20,305 nt of DNA from assembly GCA_003645745.1 (NCBI GenBank), contig QNCH01000004.1:1-20305 (forward strand). Reading direction: 5' to 3'. Shown in pieces: positions 14,663-20,305 of this stretch; positions within the stretch are counted from its first letter, which is position 1, and each line of letters begins with the position of its first letter. A model generated the notes under the pieces. It saw nothing but the letters and a program-made list of their open reading frames with translations, ran no database searches and had not been told where the DNA came from. Source of the DNA: Candidatus Omnitrophota bacterium (GTDB taxonomy: Bacteria; Omnitrophota; Gorgyraeia; B26-G9). A program made the position numbers and the translations under genes.

Positions 14663-14822
14663 AATTTCCTTTTTAAGTTGTTTAGTTTAAAGGGATTACA
14701 AAAAAAATGAGGATGATGACACTAGGGGCATGATTGACGATAGGATACCTTGCAGTGTCATTGATGTGCTGAGTCCCAGGAGGGGAAAGGCGGTAATCTG
14801 ATTTAAATTATATTTTTTAACT
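14663..14822 (+). other. Non-coding leader with stem-loop before the ATPase gene
   Basis: A 160-nt gap with no supported gene. ATGACACT (14716-14723) pairs with AGTGTCAT (14754-14761), extendable by two G-U pairs, around a 30-nt loop; a short purine-rich stretch, CCCAGGAGGGGAAAGGCGG, follows at 14775-14793, too far from the ATG at 14823 to be a ribosome site. A small palindrome AGGAATTTCCT followed by TTTT (14660-14674) could be a weak terminator. The leader is richer in G than its surroundings and may be a structured 5' UTR or small RNA; I could not match it to a known riboswitch. Confidence 0.3.
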
Positions 14823-16445
14823 ATGAAGCCTTTATTAACACTACAAAACAGACATTTTGGCAGGCATGAGATCATTAGTTTGCTTTTAAAGCGGGTAAGT
14901 GCTTTAGAAAAGCAGTACCGCCAAAATATTGCGATTATTGGCAATCAGAGTTTAGGAAAAACAACTTTAATTCTTGACTTGCTGCGTCATTGTAAAGCGA
15001 AAGCAGTAATTCCTATTTATATTGATGTGGAAATAAAATCTGTTGTTTCTTTTGTTGAAAATTTTATCGGTGTATTGTTGTATCAATATTTGAGTTCAAT
15101 TGAGCAGACAGTTGATGATAGCTTTGAATTTTTAATTGAAAAAAGCAGATTGAAATTACCGAAAACAATAGCGGAGATATTAAAAATAAAGGAATTGCTG
15201 AAAAATAAATCTAACTATGCAGAAGTTTATAATCTACTATTATCTCTTTCTCAAACATTATGTGTGGAAGCAGGCAAGCCTGTTTTATTGATTTTAGATG
15301 AATTTCAGAACCTTAGACGCTTGAATATTCCAGACCCTTTTCTTGAATTAAGCAATAAAATAATGCTGCAAAGAAATGTGATGTATCTTTTAGTCAGCTC
15401 TGCTGTTTATAGCGCAAGGCGTATTCTCAGGGAAAAATTGAATTTATTATTTGGTAATTTTGAAATTATTCAGATTTATCCTTTTGATTATTCTACTGCT
15501 AAAAATTATATTTTAGCAAAATTGCAAAATTTGGAAATTGATGAAAACTATATAAATTTTTTGATTGAGTTTACAGGCAGTTACCCATTTTATTTAGATG
15601 TAATTTGTGATGATATTAAACATAGGTGCTTAGAAATAGGAAACAATAGAGTTACAAAAAAAATATTTTTATACAGCCTTGTAGAAACAATGTATAAAGA
15701 TTACGGTATTCTTAATCAATCGTTTAATAATAAATATTATTCTTTGCTTAATAATACAGATAATAGTATGTTACTGCCAATGCTTTTGTTAATTGCGAAA
15801 GGTAATCAAAAAAGCGTTTGCATTAGTAGTTTTTTAAACAAAAAAACTACTGTGGTGAATAAGTGTTTAAATATGTTTATCGAAATGGATATTATTTATA
15901 AAAGAGGGGTTTTCAATTATATTTGTGACCCATTATTTGCTAAATGGCTAAAGTTTGTCTTTTCAAGGCAAAAGAATTCTTTTAATCAGGATAATTATGC
16001 TGCGATTAATAAGTTTCAAGATAATATGAGCCAGACGTTTAAAAATTTTGTTATTGAATCTAAAAAAAGTATTCCTCAACGTTTAAAAGAGTTATTAGAA
16101 CTATTTAATGATGATATTGTTGAATTAGATAAAAAAAGGTTTATGTTGACACATTTTGATAAAATAGTTATAACAAATATTAATAATGCGGTGCTTTTAA
16201 ATGCTTATAAGGGGAATAAATGCTGGTATTGTTATGTTCTCGTTGATTTTATTGAAGAACATATGGTCGCTGATTTTGTTTCTAATATAGATAAAAAGAA
16301 CTCACTTAAAAAAATTTTAATTGCTTTTAACGGTATTAGCCTTAATGCTAAGTTAAAAGCTTTAGAGGCTAAATTGTGGATTTGGGATAGTAACACAATT
16401 AATGAACTTTTTTTATTATTTGGCCGCCCGCGGGTTATTTTATGA
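14823..16445 (+). CDS. AAA/STAND-type ATPase of the archaeal ATPase group
   Basis: A 540-residue protein of unknown role. The N-terminal P-loop domain (about 10-230) starts with FGRHEIISLL, has Walker A GNQSLGKTT (40-48), Walker B LLILDEF (155-161) and a sensor-like YLLVSSAVYSA. A winged-helix or helical region (about 235-375) includes the FTGSYPFYLDVI element usual in this family. The C-terminal 140 residues (about 400-540) form alternating strands and helices, with LKKILIAFNGIS, LWIWDSNTINELFLLFG at the end, reminiscent of a restriction-endonuclease-like fold, but I see no clear PD-(D/E)xK residues. Its stop overlaps the next gene's start (ATGA). No Shine-Dalgarno is obvious. Homologues in archaea and candidate phyla are poorly characterised, so no function is assigned. 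Confidence 0.8.
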   Translation: MKPLLTLQNRHFGRHEIISLLLKRVSALEKQYRQNIAIIGNQSLGKTTLILDLLRHCKAKAVIPIYIDVEIKSVVSFVENFIGVLLYQYLSSIEQTVDDSFEFLIEKSRLKLPKTIAEILKIKELLKNKSNYAEVYNLLLSLSQTLCVEAGKPVLLILDEFQNLRRLNIPDPFLELSNKIMLQRNVMYLLVSSAVYSARRILREKLNLLFGNFEIIQIYPFDYSTAKNYILAKLQNLEIDENYINFLIEFTGSYPFYLDVICDDIKHRCLEIGNNRVTKKIFLYSLVETMYKDYGILNQSFNNKYYSLLNNTDNSMLLPMLLLIAKGNQKSVCISSFLNKKTTVVNKCLNMFIEMDIIYKRGVFNYICDPLFAKWLKFVFSRQKNSFNQDNYAAINKFQDNMSQTFKNFVIESKKSIPQRLKELLELFNDDIVELDKKRFMLTHFDKIVITNINNAVLLNAYKGNKCWYCYVLVDFIEEHMVADFVSNIDKKNSLKKILIAFNGISLNAKLKALEAKLWIWDSNTINELFLLFGRPRVIL

Positions 16446-16927
16446 AGATAGGTGTAATTTCAGATACTCATATTCCTGTTAATTGCGAAAAATTGCCTGA
16501 GCAAATAGCAAAATGTTTTAAAGGGGTGGATATGATTTTGCATGCAGGCGATTTAATTGAAGTCTCTGTTTTAACAGATTTAGCTAAGATCACAAACAAT
16601 GTTATTGCAGTAGCTGGAAATATGGATTTGCCTTGTGTGCGTACAAAATTGCCGCAAAAAAGGATTATTAGCGCTGGTAAGTATAAAATTGGTCTTATCC
16701 ATGGTTGGGGATCATATGAAAATTTGCCGGAGCAGATTTGTAATGAATTTAAAAATGACGTTGATATTGTTGTTTTTGGGCATTCTCATTTAGCTTATAA
16801 TGAGAAAATTGGCAGAAGATTATTTTTTAATCCAGGCAGTGCTACAGATAAATTTTTTTCTCCTTATGTTTCTGTTGGGATTTTAGAATTAACAGACAAA
16901 ATTAATGCTGCAATAATAAAATTGTGA
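16442..16927 (+). CDS. YfcE/MJ0936-family metallophosphodiesterase
   Basis: A 161-residue calcineurin-like phosphodiesterase of the small MJ0936/YfcE family. All metal ligands are visible: D8 and H10 (ISDTHIP), D37 (HAGDL), N60 (VAGNMD), H87 (LIHGW), H114 and H116 (FGHSH). The closing NPGS motif is also present. Family members hydrolyse phosphodiesters in vitro, and their natural substrates are usually unknown. It overlaps the upstream ATPase by 4 nt and precedes the HIT gene by 13 nt, which suggests a shared task with these two, possibly nucleotide clean-up; this is inferred from context alone. Confidence 0.92.
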   Translation: MKIGVISDTHIPVNCEKLPEQIAKCFKGVDMILHAGDLIEVSVLTDLAKITNNVIAVAGNMDLPCVRTKLPQKRIISAGKYKIGLIHGWGSYENLPEQICNEFKNDVDIVVFGHSHLAYNEKIGRRLFFNPGSATDKFFSPYVSVGILELTDKINAAIIKL

Positions 16928-16940
16928 GAGGAATAAAATA

Positions 16941-17408
16941 ATGGATAAATTATGGGCGCCGTGGCGTGCTGAATATATTGGTAAGGAGAAGCCTGATGGA
17001 TGTATTTTTTGTCAAAAGCCGGTTCAAAATAATGACTGTGTAAATTATATTTTGCTTAGAAAAAAATATGTTTACGCGATTTTAAATATTTATCCTTATA
17101 ATAATGGGCACATAATGGCCGTTCCGTATCAGCATATTGCTGAATTGGGGAAATTAGATAAGGATGTGCTGCATGAATTAATGGATCTGGTAATAGAATG
17201 TCAGCAGATTTTGCAGGAAAAATTGCAGCCTCATGGCTTTAATATTGGCATAAATTCTGGTTCTGTTGCAGGCGCAGGGTTTGCCCAGCATTTGCATATC
17301 CATATTGTGCCGCGTTGGAATGGAGACACAAATTTTATGCCTGTATTAGGCAGTACTAAGGTTATTTCACAGTCTTTAGAACAATTGTATTCTCTTTTAA
17401 AATTATGA
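16941..17408 (+). CDS. HIT family nucleotide hydrolase or transferase
   Basis: A 155-residue histidine-triad protein. The triad HLHIH (117-121, H119 as presumed nucleophile) followed by IVPRW defines the family, and the N-terminal LWAPWRAEYI together with the CIFC pair (C21, C24) places it in the AP4A phosphorylase/hydrolase-like branch with a probable zinc site. It probably cleaves dinucleoside polyphosphates or nucleotide conjugates in the cytoplasm. GAGAGG (16926-16931) is a good ribosome site 9 nt before the ATG. It overlaps guaA by 4 nt (ATGA). Substrate choice cannot be read from the sequence. Confidence 0.92.
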   Translation: MDKLWAPWRAEYIGKEKPDGCIFCQKPVQNNDCVNYILLRKKYVYAILNIYPYNNGHIMAVPYQHIAELGKLDKDVLHELMDLVIECQQILQEKLQPHGFNIGINSGSVAGAGFAQHLHIHIVPRWNGDTNFMPVLGSTKVISQSLEQLYSLLKL

Positions 17409-18943
17409 AAGAATATGTTATTATTATTGATTTTGGTTCTCAGTACAGCCAGCTTATTGCCCGCAGGCTAAGGGAAGCGTGTGTTTATTCTGAAGTTCGT
17501 TCTCCTAAAATTTGCGCTGAGGAATTAAAAGAGCTTGCGCCTTCAGGGATTATTCTTTCAGGCGGGCCTGCAAGTTTAACATATCAGCATGCGCCTAAAT
17601 GTGATCCTGAAATTTTTAAATTGGGCAAACCTATTTTAGGCATTTGTTATGGAATGCAGTTAATCGCGGATTATTTTAAAGGTAAGGTGAGTAAATCCAC
17701 TCTTAGGGAATATGGCAGAGCTGAGCTGTTTATTGACAATCATAAAGATCTTTTTTTTGGTATGGATAAGCAAATTATTACCTGGATGAGCCATGAAGAT
17801 AAGGTGAATAAACTTCCTCTGGGTTTTGAGCAGATTGCGCATACTAAAAATTCTAAAATTGCTGCTTTCGCGAATAAAGAGTTAAAAATTTACGGAGTGC
17901 AGTTCCATCCTGAAGTAGCACATACTCCAAAGGGAAAGCAAATTTTAAAGAATTTTTTGTTTAGAATTTGTAAATGCCGCGGGTTATGGAATATGCGGTC
18001 TTTTATCAAAAGTGCGGTTTCAGAAATTAAAGAATCTGTGCGTAATGGAAAAGTAGTTTGCGGATTAAGCGGCGGAGTTGATTCTTCTGTATGCGCGGTT
18101 TTACTCAATCATGCAATAGGCAGTAATGCTCATCCTATTTTTGTGGATAATGGGCTTTTAAGATATAATGAAGTTGAACAAATACAGAAAATTTTTTCAA
18201 AGCATTTTCAGATTAAAATTCTATATTTAAATCAAAGAAAATTATTTCTTGAAAAATTAAAAAATATTGTTAATCCTGAGAGCAAACGTAAAATTATTGG
18301 CAGGGAGTTTATTCGTGTTTTTGACGCAGAGGCAAAAAAAATAAAAAATGTAGAATTTCTTGCTCAAGGGACTCTTTATCCTGACGTGATTGAAAGTTGT
18401 TCAGTCTTTGGCGGACCTTCTGCTGTGATTAAGAGTCATCATAATGTGGGCGGGCTGCCAAAGAAAATGCGTTTGAAACTTATAGAACCTTTGAAATATT
18501 TATTTAAAGATGAAGTTAGGGCGCTTGGCAGAGAATTGGGGATACCTGAGAGTATTGTTGGCAGGCATCCTTTTCCAGGGCCTGGCCTGGCAATCAGGAT
18601 AATAGGCAGTATAACAGAGAAAAAATTAAAAATTTTGCGCAGTGCTGACCGAATATTTATTGATGAAATACAGCAGGCAGGATTATATAAAGAAATTTGG
18701 CAGGCATTTGCTGTGCTTTTGCCGGTTAAAAGTGTAGGAGTTATGGGTGATGAGCGTACTTATGAGTGTACTATTGCTTTACGCGCGGTTACCAGCATTG
18801 ACGGAATGACTGCTGACTGGGCAAGAATGCCTTCAGAAATTTTGGCAAAGATATCTAATCGTATAATCAATGAAATTAAAGGCGTAAACAGGGTAGTTTA
18901 TGATATTAGCTCTAAACCTCCGTCAACTATAGAATGGGAATAA
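17405..18943 (+). CDS. guaA: GMP synthase (glutamine-hydrolysing)
   Basis: A 512-residue two-domain enzyme that aminates XMP to GMP with glutamine and ATP. The glutamine amidotransferase domain (about 1-195) has the nucleophile C81 in GICYGMQL and the H168/E170 pair in QFHPE. The ATP pyrophosphatase domain carries the PP-loop LSGGVDSS (221-228), and the C-terminal dimerisation domain ends with the standard MTADWARMP and SSKPPSTIEWE. Length and domain order are normal. Together with the HIT gene this gives the block a nucleotide theme. The gene ends one base before the dnaE ATG. Confidence 0.98.
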   Translation: MKEYVIIIDFGSQYSQLIARRLREACVYSEVRSPKICAEELKELAPSGIILSGGPASLTYQHAPKCDPEIFKLGKPILGICYGMQLIADYFKGKVSKSTLREYGRAELFIDNHKDLFFGMDKQIITWMSHEDKVNKLPLGFEQIAHTKNSKIAAFANKELKIYGVQFHPEVAHTPKGKQILKNFLFRICKCRGLWNMRSFIKSAVSEIKESVRNGKVVCGLSGGVDSSVCAVLLNHAIGSNAHPIFVDNGLLRYNEVEQIQKIFSKHFQIKILYLNQRKLFLEKLKNIVNPESKRKIIGREFIRVFDAEAKKIKNVEFLAQGTLYPDVIESCSVFGGPSAVIKSHHNVGGLPKKMRLKLIEPLKYLFKDEVRALGRELGIPESIVGRHPFPGPGLAIRIIGSITEKKLKILRSADRIFIDEIQQAGLYKEIWQAFAVLLPVKSVGVMGDERTYECTIALRAVTSIDGMTADWARMPSEILAKISNRIINEIKGVNRVVYDISSKPPSTIEWE

Positions 18944-18944
18944 G

Positions 18945-20305
18945 ATGAAGCAAAGTAATTTCGTGCATTTGCATGTGCATAGCCAGTATAGTTTATTAGA
19001 TGGAGCTTGCCTTGTGCAGGATTTAGTTGATACTGCCAAACAGATGCATATGCCGGCGGTAGCCATTACTGACCACGGAAATATTTTTGGCGCGATTGAG
19101 TTTTATTCTATTGCGAAACAAAGCGGTATTAAACCTATTATTGGGTGTGAGACATATCTGGCAAAAATAGACAGATTCAAAAAAACTGAATTAGGTAAGC
19201 GGCAGCCGATATATCATTTACCTTTATTAGTTAAAAATTTGGCAGGGTATAAAAATTTAATAAAATTAGTTACTGCGAGTTATTTAGAAGGATTTTACTA
19301 TAAGCCTAGAATTGACAAACAGATATTATCTGAATATGTGAAAGGCTTGATCGGTTTAAGCGGCTGCCTTAAAGGGGAAATAGCATCGCTGATTCTTGCA
19401 GGGGAAAAAAAAGAAGCTTATACTGCCGCGCAAAAGTATAAGGATATGTTTGAAAAAAAAAGTTTTTATTTGGAGCTAATGGATCATAATATTGCGGAGC
19501 AAGTAAAGGTAAATAAAGTTTTAATAGAAATTTCACGTAAACTCGACATTCCTTTGGTAGCCACAAATGATGTACACTATTTGAAACAGGATATGGCGCA
19601 GGCCCATGAAGTTTTACTTTGTTTGCAGACGCAAACTATGCTTGCAGACAAAAAAAGAATGCGCTTTTCGACGAATGAATTTTATTTTAAATCTGAAGCA
19701 GAAATGCAAAAAATATTTTCGCAAGTCCCTGAGGCTCTTTCAAATACTGTAGAAGTCTCTCAAATGTGTGATTTAGAAATTGATTTTAAGTCTACACATT
19801 TGCCCAATTTCGAATTGCCCGAACATACTTCTGATATTGAAGAATTAAGGCAGATGTGTGAAACAAATGTAGTTGTCTCTTATCCTGAAATGGTGCCGCA
19901 GGCACGCTTAAGGCTAGACAGGGAACTGGATGTAATCAAGGGGTTGGGATTTGCAAGTTACTTTTTAATTGTTTCTGATTTTGTGCGGTTTGCAAAAGAA
20001 TCTCATATCCCTGTGGGGCCGGGCAGAGGATCTGCTGCTGGAAGTATTGTCAGTTATTTAATTGGTATTACAGATATTGACCCATTGAAATATGATTTGC
20101 TTTTTGAGCGGTTTTTAAATCCTGACCGTGTTAGCTTTCCTGATATTGATATTGACTTTTGTTACGAGAGACGGGATGAAGTTATAAAATATGTTAATGA
20201 TAAATATGGAAGAGAAAATGTCGCTCAGATAATTACTTTTGGCACAATGGCAGCTAAAGGAGTTATTCGGGATGTGGGCAGGGTATTGGGTATACCATAT
20301 GCTGA
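18945..20305 (+). CDS. dnaE: DNA polymerase III alpha subunit, 5' portion (3' end beyond window)
   Basis: The first 453 codons of the replicative polymerase, open at the right edge. The N-terminal PHP domain starts FVHLHVHSQYSLLDG and includes AITDHGN; its His ligands are retained (HLHVH), unlike the E. coli form with Arg in that motif, so metal-dependent proofreading by the PHP domain is possible. The palm begins with PVGPGRGSAAGS (about 357-368) and reaches the catalytic PDIDIDF (399-405), followed by ITFGTMAAKGVIRDVGR. The ATG is one base after the guaA stop, without a clear Shine-Dalgarno, so coupled translation is likely. It is DnaE rather than PolC: there is no exonuclease insert. Confidence 0.97.
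   Translation, partial: MKQSNFVHLHVHSQYSLLDGACLVQDLVDTAKQMHMPAVAITDHGNIFGAIEFYSIAKQSGIKPIIGCETYLAKIDRFKKTELGKRQPIYHLPLLVKNLAGYKNLIKLVTASYLEGFYYKPRIDKQILSEYVKGLIGLSGCLKGEIASLILAGEKKEAYTAAQKYKDMFEKKSFYLELMDHNIAEQVKVNKVLIEISRKLDIPLVATNDVHYLKQDMAQAHEVLLCLQTQTMLADKKRMRFSTNEFYFKSEAEMQKIFSQVPEALSNTVEVSQMCDLEIDFKSTHLPNFELPEHTSDIEELRQMCETNVVVSYPEMVPQARLRLDRELDVIKGLGFASYFLIVSDFVRFAKESHIPVGPGRGSAAGSIVSYLIGITDIDPLKYDLLFERFLNPDRVSFPDIDIDFCYERRDEVIKYVNDKYGRENVAQIITFGTMAAKGVIRDVGRVLGIPYA

Noticed and set aside
14696..14944. Minus-strand frame overlapping the ATPase start
   Set aside because: Half of it is antisense to the ATPase N-terminal domain and the rest is in the structured leader; no recognisable protein pattern.
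1..20305. CRISPR array, phage or complete insertion sequence
   Set aside because: No regularly spaced direct repeats, integrase, transposase or phage structural gene is present; only the small palindromic elements suggest mobility.

Overview
The window looks like a core-metabolism stretch of a Gram-negative, AT-rich (roughly one-third GC), deep-branching bacterium, most plausibly of the Omnitrophota (OP3) type. Direct observations behind this: every gene I accept is on the + strand and tightly packed; heptose genes (gmhA, heptose-phosphate adenylyltransferase) imply an LPS outer membrane; Asp23/AmaP-type genes, usual in Firmicutes, sit beside them; ThiD2 is used for thiamine synthesis; and there is a very large secreted protein with an N-terminal motif (NCLSPELK) of a kind I associate with Omnitrophota. 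The phylum call is inference and could be wrong.

Layout. 1-595: 3' end of an RNase Z-like metallo-hydrolase, open at the left edge. 617-1252: exported TlpA-like thioredoxin, closed by a clear terminator (1271-1315). 1317-1580: non-coding, with one half of a dispersed repeat, a weak hairpin plus T8, and a good sigma70-like promoter. 1581-4826: a 1081-residue secreted protein containing two tandem, degenerate histidine-kinase-like cores. 4827-5812: an eroded region with a perfect 29-bp palindrome (second repeat copy) and three short open frames in one reading frame separated by two TAA stops, probably a decayed gene. 5813-13611: one long presumed operon, M24 peptidase - efp - accB - accC - asp23-like - amaP-like - gmhA - heptose-1-P adenylyltransferase - thiD2 - thiE - thiC, with gaps of 0-30 nt or overlaps. 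13612-13848: a GC-rich hairpin and tRNA-Gly(CCC) with encoded CCA. 13849-14544: NlpD-like LysM/LytM lipoprotein. 14552-14657: a 106-bp MITE-like inverted repeat (third repeat copy), then a structured leader. 14823-18943: AAA ATPase - YfcE-like phosphodiesterase - HIT protein - guaA, linked by 4-nt overlaps or a short gap. 18945-right edge: 5' part of dnaE.

How the genes fit together. accB/accC make the biotin carboxyl carrier and carboxylase of acetyl-CoA carboxylase; EF-P and the M24 peptidase serve protein synthesis and turnover; the Asp23/AmaP pair suggests an envelope-stress module at the inner membrane; gmhA and the adenylyltransferase make activated heptose for LPS; thiC, thiD2 and thiE make and join the pyrimidine half of thiamine to the thiazole. 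The later block combines nucleotide metabolism (guaA, HIT) and replication (dnaE) with an uncharacterised ATPase. The two points most worth following up are the secreted tandem pseudo-kinase protein and the three-copy palindromic repeat family.
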